In this document: positions 9,630-18,423 of the stretch, piece by piece
How positions within the stretch are numbered: position 1 is the first letter of the stretch
Layout of the letters: each line of letters opens with the position of its first letter
Assembly: GCA_035798135.1 (NCBI GenBank)
Contig: JAPFBR010000007.1
Span: forward strand, 1-64,000
Direction of reading: 5' to 3'
Source: Sediminicola sp035798135
GTDB taxonomy: Bacteria > Bacteroidota > Bacteroidia > Flavobacteriales > Flavobacteriaceae
DNA length: 64,000 nt
Notes under the pieces: model-generated
Seen by the model: only the letters and a program-made list of their open reading frames with translations
Databases searched by the model: none
What the model was told of the DNA's origin: nothing
Made by a program: the position numbers and the translations under genes

Positions 9630-11657
9630 TTGAAACCGACCAAACTATATCATTTACTATTTTTAACCCTGGTGTTTACACTTTTGAGTGTTGCAAAGGT
9701 TGGTGCGCAGTTTTTGCTGCAGGCACCCAATAGTACTGATGAGAATAATTACAAATGGTACGAGGCTTCAGATACAACAACGGTATTGGGAACCGATTTC
9801 TTTTATGAGGTTACCATGCCAGGGGTTTATTTTGCAACTTATGACGGTACCCTATGTGGACAAAATGCAACAGGGTATTTTATTGTGACTAATTGCAATA
9901 ATCCTTATAATCAGGTTACGTTGGACATAACAGCCAATGTGGGAGCCAGTGCTACCATTACTTGGTCTCCTGCCGTAAGCGGGGATCAATTGAAACCCGT
10001 CGTTACTGCAGACCAAAATGTGATTAGGTATACGGCGACTTTAATGAAAGCTGGTAACAGTATTAATCTTCCAAGTTTTACTGTTGTCTGTTTAGACCAA
10101 TCAGCTGATCTTCAAGATGACTTCATTACAGTTAATGAAGATGAGTCTATTGTTGTTCCCATTTATGATAACGACAATGATTTACCGACGACTGGCAGCC
10201 TAACAACTTCCAATCCATCCAATGGCACCGTCAATATCAATAATAATGGAACCCCGAACGATCCTACGGATGATATCGTAACATACATTCCTAATCCGGA
10301 TTACAATGGACCAGATTCGTTTACCTATACCGTTTGTAATACGTTGGGGGACTGTAGTACCGCTACTGTCACAATAGACGTATTGCCTATTGTTGATGCT
10401 TTTGATGATATGGTAGCGATGGACGAGGATTCCGTTTTGACGATAAATTCTTGGTCAAACAATGATAATGATATTCCATCGATAGGAACGTTTAGCGCGA
10501 CCAATCCAACCAATGGAACTATTACTATTAATGATGGGGGAACACCGAACGACCCTTCCGATGATGAGGTGATCTATACTCCAAATAGCGGATTTGTAGG
10601 CACGGATACCTTGACCTATACAATTTGTGACAATGCGGGGCATTGTAGTACAGCAGAAATTACTATCGTTGTGAATTCCACTGCCGTAGTCGATATAGAT
10701 AGCGATGATGATGGCATATTGGATGCTTTCGAAGATCTTAATTTAGATGCCGATGGTGATCCATCTACAAATCCTACAGATTCTGATGGGGATGGGATAC
10801 CAGATTATTTGGATATAGACAGTGATGATGACGGTATTCCTGACAACGTAGAGGCACAATCTACAGCAGGTTATATTCCGCCAAGTGGCTTGGATAATAA
10901 CGGCAATGGCTTGGATGATAATTATGAACAAAACGGATTGTTCGGCCTCTTCCCTGTGGATACTGATGGTGACAGTTTGCCGGATTATCTGGATGAAGAT
11001 AGTGATAATGATAATGTACCGGACATAGTGGAAGGTCATGATTATGACTTTGATGGTATTGCTGACGTCTTTTTACTCGGCTCCGATAAGGACAATGACG
11101 GTCTCGATGATGGTTTTGAGGGAACTACAGTTATAGATATTGATGTTAACGACAAGTTTAATGATCCTTATGCCGATTTACCAAATACCGATGGGGATGA
11201 AGAATCCAATTACAGGGATACTGACGATGATGATGATGGTATAGAAACTAGGGATGAAGACCTTAATGGGGATGGGGATTATACCAATGACGATGCTGAT
11301 GGAGATGGCATTCCAGATTATTTGGATTCCGATCTAATAGTACTTAATACAGGAAAGATTGAAGTGTTTAATGTGGTAACCCCCAACGGAGATGGAATAC
11401 ACGACACTTTAAAAATTGCTGGCTTGGAAAATTATCCAAACAATACCTTGAAAATATTTAATAGATGGGGTGTGCTGGTTTATACGACCAATGCTTATGA
11501 TTCTGAAGGAAACTATTTTGACGGTACTTCGAATGGTAGGGTAACTGTCAATCAAGATAATCAACTTCCAGTAGGAACATATTTCTATATTCTGGATTAT
11601 GAAGAAGCAGCTGGTAAAACACAGTCCCTATCCGGATATATTTATATAAATAGATAA
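9630..11657 (+). CDS. T9SS type B sorting-domain protein with Ig-like and TSP3 repeats
   Basis: A 675-aa secreted protein. The only in-frame start after the upstream stop is TTG at 9630, giving a clean signal peptide (hydrophobic LYHLLFLTLVFTLLSVA, cleavage after VGAQ). Order of parts: an N-terminal region of ~130 residues; two Ig-/cadherin-like modules, each opening with a VNEDE or MDEDS motif and containing TPNDPTDD or TPNDPSDD (about residues 155-350); a long Asp-rich stretch of thrombospondin type 3-like calcium repeats such as DSDGDGIPDYLDIDSDDDG (about 353-568); and a gliding-motility-associated C-terminal domain (about 578-675: VVTPNGDGIHD, FNRWGVLVY, LPVGTYFYIL, GYIYINR). Type B CTD proteins are exported by the type IX secretion system and depend on a PorP/SprF partner. 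Its stop overlaps the next start by one base (TAATG), indicating translational coupling with the PorP/SprF gene. Probable role: cell-surface anchor or partner of the giant protein (inference). Confidence 0.88.
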   Translation: MKPTKLYHLLFLTLVFTLLSVAKVGAQFLLQAPNSTDENNYKWYEASDTTTVLGTDFFYEVTMPGVYFATYDGTLCGQNATGYFIVTNCNNPYNQVTLDITANVGASATITWSPAVSGDQLKPVVTADQNVIRYTATLMKAGNSINLPSFTVVCLDQSADLQDDFITVNEDESIVVPIYDNDNDLPTTGSLTTSNPSNGTVNINNNGTPNDPTDDIVTYIPNPDYNGPDSFTYTVCNTLGDCSTATVTIDVLPIVDAFDDMVAMDEDSVLTINSWSNNDNDIPSIGTFSATNPTNGTITINDGGTPNDPSDDEVIYTPNSGFVGTDTLTYTICDNAGHCSTAEITIVVNSTAVVDIDSDDDGILDAFEDLNLDADGDPSTNPTDSDGDGIPDYLDIDSDDDGIPDNVEAQSTAGYIPPSGLDNNGNGLDDNYEQNGLFGLFPVDTDGDSLPDYLDEDSDNDNVPDIVEGHDYDFDGIADVFLLGSDKDNDGLDDGFEGTTVIDIDVNDKFNDPYADLPNTDGDEESNYRDTDDDDDGIETRDEDLNGDGDYTNDDADGDGIPDYLDSDLIVLNTGKIEVFNVVTPNGDGIHDTLKIAGLENYPNNTLKIFNRWGVLVYTTNAYDSEGNYFDGTSNGRVTVNQDNQLPVGTYFYILDYEEAAGKTQSLSGYIYINR

Positions 11658-12625
11658 TGCACATGAAGACCTTAAATCGATATACACCTACATCCTTCGC
11701 TATAAGCTTCATACTTTTCGTATTGGCCTTTAGCTATGCTCCTACTATTTTTGCACAACAAGATGCGCAATATACCCAGTATATGTACAATACTGTAACC
11801 GTAAATCCGGGTTACGCCGGCTCTAGGGGTCATATGAGTATTGCAGCTCTTTATAGGTCGCAATGGGTTGGTCTGGAAGGAGCACCTACAACACAGACTC
11901 TGAACATTCATTCCCCAATAGGATATAGGGGTGTTGGATTAGGGTTTTCCATTGTTAATGATGAAATAGGACCTACTTCGGAAACCACTTTTGATCTAGA
12001 TTTCTCCTATACCATTTATACTTCAACAGAAGGCCGTTTGTCTTTTGGTTTAAAGGCAAGTGCCAATTTGCTGGACGTTCGTTTTTCACAATTGAATCAA
12101 GATTATTCCAATGGGCAGGACCCAACTTTACAACAGGATATTCAAAATAAACTATCACCAAATATAGGAGCTGGAGTCTATTATCACACTGAAAAATTTT
12201 ATCTGGGGGTGTCGGTTCCCAGGTTTTTGGAAACCTCACATTTTGAAGAGTCTTCCCTTTCCACAGCGAAGGAACAAATGAATTTCTATTTGATTACCGG
12301 TTATGTGTTTGAATTGGATTCTTTTTGGAAATTTAAACCAACCTTATTGACAAAAGTGGTGCAGGGAGCACCATTGCAATTGGATGTTTCCGCCAATGTC
12401 ATGTATAATGATAAATTTATATTGGGAGCGGCCTATAGATGGGACGCAGCCGTTAGTGGAATGATAGGATTTAACTTAAAAAATAATATGCTAATTGGTT
12501 TGGCCTATGATAGGGAAACCACAGCATTGGGAAGTGCCATGTTCAACGATGGATCTTTTGAAGTAATTCTGAGGTACGACTTTATAAAAGCGTTGGACAA
12601 TCTAAAATCACCTAGATTCTTTTAA
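11657..12625 (+). CDS. PorP/SprF family type IX secretion membrane protein
   Basis: A 322-aa outer-membrane protein with a signal peptide (ISFILFVLAFSYAPTIFAQQ) followed by the family hallmark DAQYTQYMYNTVTVNPGYAG near the mature N-terminus and alternating beta-strand sequence to the end. In the family, PorP/SprF proteins act with the T9SS to export or surface-display type B CTD substrates encoded next to them; SprF is required for SprB in Flavobacterium johnsoniae. The ATG used overlaps the stop of the CTD protein by one base; an alternative ATG lies two codons downstream. A strong terminator follows at 12649, ending the locus. The family call is firm; which of the two upstream proteins is the actual substrate is inferred from position. 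Confidence 0.92.
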   Translation: MHMKTLNRYTPTSFAISFILFVLAFSYAPTIFAQQDAQYTQYMYNTVTVNPGYAGSRGHMSIAALYRSQWVGLEGAPTTQTLNIHSPIGYRGVGLGFSIVNDEIGPTSETTFDLDFSYTIYTSTEGRLSFGLKASANLLDVRFSQLNQDYSNGQDPTLQQDIQNKLSPNIGAGVYYHTEKFYLGVSVPRFLETSHFEESSLSTAKEQMNFYLITGYVFELDSFWKFKPTLLTKVVQGAPLQLDVSANVMYNDKFILGAAYRWDAAVSGMIGFNLKNNMLIGLAYDRETTALGSAMFNDGSFEVILRYDFIKALDNLKSPRFF

Positions 12626-12648
12626 ACTATTCAATATTATATATTATG

Positions 12649-12681
12649 AAAGCCACTTTTTGTTAAGAAGTGGCTTTTTTT
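12649..12681 (+). terminator. Rho-independent terminator of the giant protein/CTD-B/PorP locus
   Basis: Inverted repeat AAAGCCACTT / AAGTGGCTTT around a 9-nt loop, followed by an unbroken T run. It lies 24 nt after the PorP/SprF stop. Confidence 0.85.
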
Positions 12682-12729
12682 ATGTTGCAGTTAACTTTTA
12701 AAATTAGGTAAAGGTCTTATTTTTACAAT

Positions 12730-13257
12730 ATGAAAGAAGAAAATGTCATATTAGTAAATGAATCCGATGAACAGATCGGAACCATGCCCAAGATGGAGGC
12801 CCATGAAAAGGGACTTCTACATAGGGCATTCTCAGTATTTATAATGAATGAAAAGGGAGAGACCATGCTGCAACAAAGGGCAGCCCATAAATATCATTCA
12901 CCCTTACTTTGGACAAATACCTGCTGCAGCCACCAAAGGGTAGGTGAGACCAATATCTCTGCAGGTAAACGTAGACTTCAGGAAGAAATGGGATTTTCAA
13001 CGGAATTGACAGAACTTTTCTACTTTATCTATAAGGCCCCTTTTGACAATGGCCTAACGGAACATGAATTTGATCATGTGATGATAGGGAACTATGAGGC
13101 TGCGCCATCAATCAATCCCGAAGAGGTGGCAGATTGGAAATGGATGAAACCGGAAGATGTGAAAAATGATATTTCCGAAAATCCAGATACCTACACAGCT
13201 TGGTTCAAAATTATATTTGAACGATTTTATAATCATTTAATACAAACCCCTCAATAG
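12730..13257 (+). CDS. idi: Isopentenyl-diphosphate delta-isomerase, type 1
   Basis: A 175-aa Nudix-fold enzyme that interconverts isopentenyl and dimethylallyl diphosphate, supplying prenyl precursors for quinones and carotenoids. The catalytic cysteine region NTCCSH (about residues 63-68) and the metal-binding acidic motif TEHEFDHV (about 110-117) are both present, as is the Nudix-like helix RRLQEEMGF. Length is normal for type 1 Idi. It opens a tight four-gene operon: the next ATG follows the stop by 2 nt. Confidence 0.93.
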   Translation: MKEENVILVNESDEQIGTMPKMEAHEKGLLHRAFSVFIMNEKGETMLQQRAAHKYHSPLLWTNTCCSHQRVGETNISAGKRRLQEEMGFSTELTELFYFIYKAPFDNGLTEHEFDHVMIGNYEAAPSINPEEVADWKWMKPEDVKNDISENPDTYTAWFKIIFERFYNHLIQTPQ

Positions 13258-13259
13258 CC

Positions 13260-13667
13260 ATGAAAGTCAAAGTTAGTAGAAAGGCGCACTTTAACGCAGC
13301 ACATAGGTTATATCGGAAGGATTGGAGCTTTGAAAAGAACGATGCCATATTTGGGAAATGCAACAACCCCAATTTTCATGGACATAATTATGAATTGATT
13401 GCAAGTGTTACCGGAGAAATAGATCCGGAAACTGGATTTGTTATAGATGTTAAGATATTGAAAGACCTCATTAAAACTGAGGTGGAGGATGCCTTTGACC
13501 ACAAAAATTTGAATATTGAGGTGCCGGAGTTTAAGGAACTGAACCCAACAGCAGAAAATATTGCGGTTGTCATTTGGCAAAAACTCAGGCCCCATATAGA
13601 CACTGCCAACGAATTGGAAGTGGTTCTCTATGAGACTCCAAGGAATTTTGTAACCTTTTCTGGTTAG
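13260..13667 (+). CDS. queD: 6-pyruvoyl tetrahydropterin synthase / 6-carboxytetrahydropterin synthase (PTPS/QueD family)
   Basis: A 135-aa member of the PTPS/QueD family, acting on 7,8-dihydroneopterin triphosphate in queuosine or tetrahydrobiopterin-like synthesis. Zinc ligands are visible as His15 (HFNAAH) and the pair His40/His42 (FHGHNY), with the catalytic cysteine at ~34 (FGKCNNPN). The KCNNPNFHGHNY stretch resembles animal-type PTPS more than E. coli QueD, so the exact product cannot be settled from sequence alone. It lies 2 nt after idi and 3 nt before the bcp start. Confidence 0.85.
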   Translation: MKVKVSRKAHFNAAHRLYRKDWSFEKNDAIFGKCNNPNFHGHNYELIASVTGEIDPETGFVIDVKILKDLIKTEVEDAFDHKNLNIEVPEFKELNPTAENIAVVIWQKLRPHIDTANELEVVLYETPRNFVTFSG

Positions 13668-13670
13668 ACC

Positions 13671-14129
13671 ATGGCAATACAAATAGGGGATAGGGTACCA
13701 GAGTTCGCCTTAAAAGACCAATATGGAAATCTATTTTCCAGCAAGGGTCTAATTGGAAACAAACCCATGGTTATTTTCTTTTATCCCAAAGACGATACCC
13801 CCGGCTGTATCAAGGAAGCTTGTTCCTTTAGGGACAGTTATGAGGCGTTTAAGGATCTAGGGGCAGAAGTGATAGGTATTAGTTCGGATTCAGAGCGATC
13901 GCATCGGAAATTTGCTTTAAAATATGGATTGCCCTTTATTTTGCTTTCCGACGAAAAGAAAAAGGTAAGAAAAAGCTTTAAAGTGGATAATAATCTCTTT
14001 AATTTGTTGCCAGGTAGGGAAACCTATGTCATCGACAAAAAAGGAAAAGTAATCATGGTCTTTAATAGTATCAGTGCCTCAAAACATATGGAGAAAGCAT
14101 TGGACGCCCTAAAAGAAGTAGTAAAATGA
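13671..14129 (+). CDS. bcp: Thioredoxin-dependent peroxiredoxin, BCP/PrxQ type
   Basis: A 152-aa cytoplasmic peroxiredoxin that reduces hydrogen peroxide and organic peroxides using thioredoxin. The peroxidatic cysteine sits in DDTPGCIKEACSFRD (Cys46) with the resolving cysteine five residues later (Cys51), which is diagnostic for the Q-type/BCP subfamily. The thioredoxin fold elements VIFFYPKD and VIGISSDS are present. Its stop overlaps the next start as ATGA. Confidence 0.92.
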   Translation: MAIQIGDRVPEFALKDQYGNLFSSKGLIGNKPMVIFFYPKDDTPGCIKEACSFRDSYEAFKDLGAEVIGISSDSERSHRKFALKYGLPFILLSDEKKKVRKSFKVDNNLFNLLPGRETYVIDKKGKVIMVFNSISASKHMEKALDALKEVVK

Positions 14130-15094
14130 ATATGTATCCATTAAAATTCCACCCAATACTAAAGGAACGTTTATGGGGAGGTACCAAGTTGAAAGAGGTT
14201 TTAGGGAAATCCATAAGTAGTGATATCACGGGTGAAAGCTGGGAGTTGTCCACTGTAAAAGGTGATGTGTCGATGGTCTCCAATGGGAATCTTGCTGGAA
14301 CTTCCCTTCAAGAGCTTATAAATTCCAATCCAGAAGGGCTTTTGGGAAAAAGTGTGGCCGAACGTTTTGGGAAGGAATTTCCAATTCTTATCAAATTTAT
14401 TGATGCCAAACAGGACCTTTCCATACAACTTCATCCTAATGATGAACTGGCGAAAAAGCGACACGATTCTTTCGGTAAAACTGAGATGTGGTACATCATG
14501 GATGCCGATCAAGATGCCAACCTAATTGTTGGTTTTAATAAAGCAGTGACCAAAGAGGAGTATTCCAAAAGTTTGGAAAAGGATACCTTATTGGATTTGA
14601 TGAATTATGAAACCGTTAAAGAAGGGGATACCTTTTTTATCAATACCGGAAAGATCCATGCCATTGGAGCGGGTGTTCTCTTGGCCGAGATTCAGCAAAC
14701 TTCGGATGTCACCTATAGGGTTTTCGATTTCAATAGAAGGGACAAAGAAGGAAATTTGAGGGAGTTGCATACTGAAATGGCATTGGATGCCATTGACTAT
14801 GAAATGAAGGACGATTTTAAAGTGGCTTATCCCAAGGTGAAGGATACCGTGAATACCATGGTGGACTGTCCTTATTTTAAGACCAATTTTCTAGAATTGA
14901 CGAATAATATTAATCTAAATGTTTTGGCAAGGGATTCTTTCACCATCTATATGTGTGTAGGTGGGAAAGCGATCATTTCCAACGAGTTTGGAACCGAAAA
15001 AATTCAAAAAGGGGAAACAATTTTAGTCCCTGCAGACTCCAAAAAGATCGGAATACAAACTTCAGGAGCTAAATTATTGGAAGTGACCATTTAA
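14126..15094 (+). CDS. manA: Mannose-6-phosphate isomerase, class I
   Basis: A 322-aa type I phosphomannose isomerase interconverting fructose-6-phosphate and mannose-6-phosphate, feeding GDP-mannose and polysaccharide synthesis. Metal-site motifs are visible: DLSIQLHPNDELA and GKTEMWYIMDAD in the first half, FFINTGKIHAIGAG in the centre. The short class I form is typical of Bacteroidota and Firmicutes. ATG at 14126 overlaps the bcp stop by four bases; a second ATG two codons on is possible. It closes the idi-queD-bcp-manA operon. Confidence 0.92.
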   Translation: MNMYPLKFHPILKERLWGGTKLKEVLGKSISSDITGESWELSTVKGDVSMVSNGNLAGTSLQELINSNPEGLLGKSVAERFGKEFPILIKFIDAKQDLSIQLHPNDELAKKRHDSFGKTEMWYIMDADQDANLIVGFNKAVTKEEYSKSLEKDTLLDLMNYETVKEGDTFFINTGKIHAIGAGVLLAEIQQTSDVTYRVFDFNRRDKEGNLRELHTEMALDAIDYEMKDDFKVAYPKVKDTVNTMVDCPYFKTNFLELTNNINLNVLARDSFTIYMCVGGKAIISNEFGTEKIQKGETILVPADSKKIGIQTSGAKLLEVTI

Positions 15095-15190
15095 AATAAG
15101 GAGAAAATTACATGAAAAGGTACTTTTTATAAGTTATTTCGCTTATATTTTGTATTATTTTAAGGAAAATAAAAAGCGGACCATAAAATA

Positions 15191-15219
15191 TTTGATTAGT
15201 ATCAAAAAGTGTACTTTTG
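15191..15219 (+). promoter_or_regulatory. Bacteroidota-type promoter for the 90-aa gene
   Basis: TTTG at 15191-15194, a 17-nt spacer, then TACTTTTG (TAnnTTTG) at 15212-15219. Predicted transcription start near 15226 gives a leader of about 16 nt before the ATG at 15242. Confidence 0.6.
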
Positions 15220-15241
15220 TAAAAAATTAAAAGTAGTACAA

Positions 15242-15514
15242 ATGGCAAGTATAAAAGATTTAAAAAAGGATATCAATTTTGTTTTAGGTGATATTATTGA
15301 AGCAGTTTATTTATGGGAAGCATCTACAAACAATAGAAACTCCAAAGAAGGATCTGCTGTAATAGAAAATGCTATATCAGTCTTTGACGAATTAATCGTA
15401 AAAGTAAACAAGAAAGATGTTGAGAACAGAGCGAAGCATTTAAAATCAGTACAAGCTGAATTAGAGACTAAAGCCACTGATCTTGTTGAGCAATTGAACA
15501 AATTGGCTGCGTAA
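15242..15514 (+). CDS. Small conserved helical protein of unknown function (90 aa)
   Basis: A 90-aa, Lys/Glu-rich, probably all-helical cytoplasmic protein (MASIKDLKKDINFVLGDIIE...). ATG at 15242 is chosen over an in-frame GTG at 15209 because that codon overlaps the predicted -7 box. It has its own strong promoter and terminator and is therefore monocistronic. Conserved spacing of charged residues and a C-terminal heptad-like stretch (KSVQAELETKATDLVEQL) suggest a coiled coil. I do not recognise a characterised family. Confidence 0.8.
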   Translation: MASIKDLKKDINFVLGDIIEAVYLWEASTNNRNSKEGSAVIENAISVFDELIVKVNKKDVENRAKHLKSVQAELETKATDLVEQLNKLAA

Positions 15515-15536
15515 GACTTCTTATCGCATCAACATA

Positions 15537-15570
15537 TAAAAAAACATCCACCAATTGGTGGATGTTTTTT
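15537..15570. terminator. Bidirectional terminator between convergent genes
   Basis: A 28-nt perfect palindrome at 15541-15568 (AACATCCACC / GGTGGATGTT) flanked by A run on the left and T run on the right. It serves the 90-aa gene and the convergent DUF4369 gene, whose stop lies at 15572. Confidence 0.85.
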
Positions 15571-15571
15571 G

Positions 15572-16279
15572 TTATTCGTTTTTCTTAATTTCTTCCAGAT
15601 ATTTTTTTAATTCCTTGCCATATTTGGATTTGGCTACCTCAGGGCTAAGGGAATTGCTAATGGAATCCAGATATTTGGTATTCGCATCCGCAACTTCCGT
15701 TAAGGCGATATAAGGGGATATGTAGGAATTTCTATTGTTCAATGCGAAGTTGAGTGCATATAGATATCCTCTTAAAATGTTTTTGTCACTCAATTTTTTT
15801 ACAGAATCTAGGGCAATAGAATCTTTGCGGATCTGTGGGTCAAAAGTAAATTTGAGGTATTCTAAATTTCTGGTATTGAATTTAGTCATCACCCCTCTGT
15901 ATTCTTCCAGTTTTTTCTGGGTTTCGGAACCTTTAATCTTTGCCTTGGTATCAAAGGTATCCCATGAAGTATTAATGGTGATGTTTCCCGGTTCGCCAAA
16001 AAATGTGATTCGGTCATTGATATCGTTATAGTCTTCTTTCTTTAGGTATAGGTAAAAGACTTCCGGACTCTCCAGTTCTGTTTTGAACTCAAAATTTCCA
16101 TTGCCTTCAACAGTTAGGGAATCAATTGATATCAAGGTAGTGTCCTGTATCTTTTGCAAGTATAAAGTACCTTTCTTAAGACCTTTTACATTTCCCGTAA
16201 CCGTCATGGTCTGCTCAGTGTCCCCACCGCAGGATATCATAAAAATGCCAATTACGGCCAAAAATAAAATTTTCTTCAT
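15572..16279 (-). CDS. DUF4369-domain lipoprotein
   Basis: A 235-aa lipoprotein: signal peptide with lipobox (IGIFMISCGGD), then a DUF4369 beta-rich domain (TVTGNVKGLKKGTLYLQK, about residues 25-110) and a helical C-terminal half. In Bacteroidota DUF4369 often precedes a thioredoxin/TlpA domain in periplasmic disulfide proteins. Here no CxxC thioredoxin motif follows, so this is a stand-alone version. Probably anchored to the outer membrane, periplasmic face; substrate unknown. Confidence 0.82.
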   Translation of the reverse strand: MKKILFLAVIGIFMISCGGDTEQTMTVTGNVKGLKKGTLYLQKIQDTTLISIDSLTVEGNGNFEFKTELESPEVFYLYLKKEDYNDINDRITFFGEPGNITINTSWDTFDTKAKIKGSETQKKLEEYRGVMTKFNTRNLEYLKFTFDPQIRKDSIALDSVKKLSDKNILRGYLYALNFALNNRNSYISPYIALTEVADANTKYLDSISNSLSPEVAKSKYGKELKKYLEEIKKNE

Positions 16280-16323
16280 GTTGTTTGTTTAGAGCCGCAA
16301 ATATGATGAAAGTTTATGAAAAA

Positions 16324-17586
16324 TTAAATTTTTGAGGCAATTTCCATAAGGTAAGCACATAATAAAGCACCACCGGTGCCTACTACGTATCCAAAGACTG
16401 CCAAAAGAACCCCTACAGAGGTCAATGATGGATGAAATTCTGCCGCGACAACTGGGGCAGAGGCTGCACCACCAACATTCGCTTGGCTACCTACAGCCAA
16501 AAAGAAAAAGGGGGCCTTTATTATTTTGGCAACAAGGATTAAAAGTCCTGCATGTATGCTAATCCAAATAAAACCAATTGCTATCAGCCCTGGATTTTCG
16601 AGTACCATGCCCAAATCCATTTTCATTCCAATGGTTGCGACCAAGATGTATATAAACACGCTTCCAATTTTACTGGCACCTGCACCCTCATAGTTTTTGG
16701 CTTTGGTAAAGGAAAGGAGTATGCCTAAACCCGTTGCGATGACCACCATCCAAAAGAAATTTGATCCCAAAAAGGACAAAAAGCTCTTCGTGTCCCTGAC
16801 CGATTCAAATGAACTTGTAAGAAATGCACTTAGATAATCTCCAAAAAAATGGGCAATACCAACTGCTGTAAATGCCAAACACAGAATGACCATATAATCA
16901 TTAAGTGTTGGCACCCTGGTAATTTTGTCCGTATAGCTGGCTACTCTGACTTTCAAAGTTTCTATGGCAGAGGTATCAGCCTTCAACCATTTGTCTATTC
17001 GTTTGGTCTTCCCCACGCCAAAGAGAATAATGGCCATCCATACATTGGCCACAACAATATCAATAAGGACCATTCCCCCGTATTTTTCAGGGTTGTATTG
17101 AAAAATTTCCAACATTGCTGCCTGATTGGCGCCGCCACCTATCCAACTTCCGGCAATGGTTGACAAGCCCCTCCAGATGGCATCAAAATCGTTGCCGCCC
17201 ACGGTTTCAGGGGAGAAGATGGAAACTAGCAATATGGCAATAGGCCCTCCAATTATAATACCGACAGTACCCGTTAAAAACATGATCAAAGCTTTGGAGC
17301 CTAAGTTCAAAATGGCCTTTAAATCAATACTTAGTGTCATCAGTACCAATGCTGCTGGCAATAAATACCGACTTGCCATAAAGTACAGGTTCGACTTTTC
17401 ATCGGAAACAATACCTGTACTGGCTAAAATTGCTGGTAAGAGGTAACACATTAAAACAGCTGGGACTACCGAATAAAAGGAATTCCAAAATCCCGTTTTA
17501 CGGGATGAGGTGTAAAAAATAAAACCTAAACAAAGGGTTATAAGGCCAAAAACAACTGTATCGTTGGTTATTAGGGGATCGTTCAT
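16324..17586 (-). CDS. DUF819 family integral membrane protein
   Basis: A 420-aa polytopic membrane protein with roughly ten or more hydrophobic segments, Gly/Ala-rich re-entrant-looking stretches (AGSWIGGGANQAAML, SQANVGGAASAPVVAA) and the overall length of DUF819 (YjcL-like) proteins. These resemble secondary transporters, but the substrate is not established. It follows the HAD phosphatase gene in the same direction across a 32-nt gap that holds a likely promoter. Confidence 0.85.
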   Translation of the reverse strand: MNDPLITNDTVVFGLITLCLGFIFYTSSRKTGFWNSFYSVVPAVLMCYLLPAILASTGIVSDEKSNLYFMASRYLLPAALVLMTLSIDLKAILNLGSKALIMFLTGTVGIIIGGPIAILLVSIFSPETVGGNDFDAIWRGLSTIAGSWIGGGANQAAMLEIFQYNPEKYGGMVLIDIVVANVWMAIILFGVGKTKRIDKWLKADTSAIETLKVRVASYTDKITRVPTLNDYMVILCLAFTAVGIAHFFGDYLSAFLTSSFESVRDTKSFLSFLGSNFFWMVVIATGLGILLSFTKAKNYEGAGASKIGSVFIYILVATIGMKMDLGMVLENPGLIAIGFIWISIHAGLLILVAKIIKAPFFFLAVGSQANVGGAASAPVVAAEFHPSLTSVGVLLAVFGYVVGTGGALLCAYLMEIASKI

Positions 17587-17609
17587 GTAAAATGGAATTG
17601 TATGCTTGC

Positions 17610-17617
17610 CAAATATA
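17610..17617 (-). promoter_or_regulatory. Candidate -7 box for the DUF819 gene
   Basis: On the minus strand reads TATATTTG (TAnnTTTG), ending about 24 nt before the ATG. No clear TTTG upstream box is seen, so this rests on the -7 element only. Confidence 0.35.
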
Positions 17618-17618
17618 A

Positions 17619-18422
17619 TTAAATTATAATATGCTGCTTAATGAAATGGGCGACCCCATCTTCCGTATTTTTTAGGGTAATATTATTGGCGATCTGTTTC
17701 AATTCTTCCCTTGCGTTGGCGACAGCCACACCGTATCCTACGTGCTGCAGCATTTCCATGTCGTTGTAATTATCCCCAAAAGCAATGACGTCCTGAAGGG
17801 TTTCTCCCTCTCTGAGCAATAGTTGTATCGCAGATAGTTTGGAGACAGATTTTGGGGACAATTCAATGAGGGTTTCATTTGATCTGTATACGTGAACTTG
17901 TTGGCCTAATTGTTTTTGGAGCTGTAGAAATGCTATATCGGCAGCTGCTTTGGTACCCATTAACATGATTTTATGTGCACCGATATTGCGATTTTTCCAA
18001 TCACTAATGGTTTCAGTAGTATTTCTGAACAATGGGGTAGATTGGGTGTAGTGAATCTCTTTTCTGACGCGTTCCGTATTTTCTTCCACATACCATTCGT
18101 CTTTGTGGTAAAGGCCCAACTTAATTCCAAGGGGTTCGGACAAGTCGTATACCGCGTCCAAATGGTCAATTGTCATGACTGTAGAGGCCAATTCCTTTTT
18201 GCCATCTAGAATCAAGGCACCGTTATAACAAATTATCGGCTGATCCTCAATTCCTAGATTTCGTTGAAGGTAGGTCATAGATTTGGGCATCCTTGCGGAT
18301 ACCAAAATAATCTTAATCGCATTTTTAATACGTTGGATTTCGGTGATTGTATAATCGGATACGTTGCTCTTACTGGTTAGCAAAGTGCCATCCAAATCGG
18401 AACATAAAATTTTAAACTTCAT
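17619..18422 (-). CDS. HAD superfamily phosphatase, Cof type
   Basis: A 267-aa cytoplasmic HAD hydrolase of the Cof/YbiV type. Motif I SDLDGTLL gives nucleophile Asp9 and acid Asp11; motif II is VSAR; the C2B cap lies in the middle; motifs III/IV are in KLSAIQLLL and VIAFGDNYNDMEML. Such enzymes dephosphorylate sugar phosphates, phosphorylated cofactors or nucleotides; the substrate cannot be read from sequence. The start is 1 nt after the stop of the DUF5916 gene, so the two are co-transcribed. Confidence 0.9.
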   Translation of the reverse strand: MKFKILCSDLDGTLLTSKSNVSDYTITEIQRIKNAIKIILVSARMPKSMTYLQRNLGIEDQPIICYNGALILDGKKELASTVMTIDHLDAVYDLSEPLGIKLGLYHKDEWYVEENTERVRKEIHYTQSTPLFRNTTETISDWKNRNIGAHKIMLMGTKAAADIAFLQLQKQLGQQVHVYRSNETLIELSPKSVSKLSAIQLLLREGETLQDVIAFGDNYNDMEMLQHVGYGVAVANAREELKQIANNITLKNTEDGVAHFIKQHIII

Positions 18423-18423
18423 T

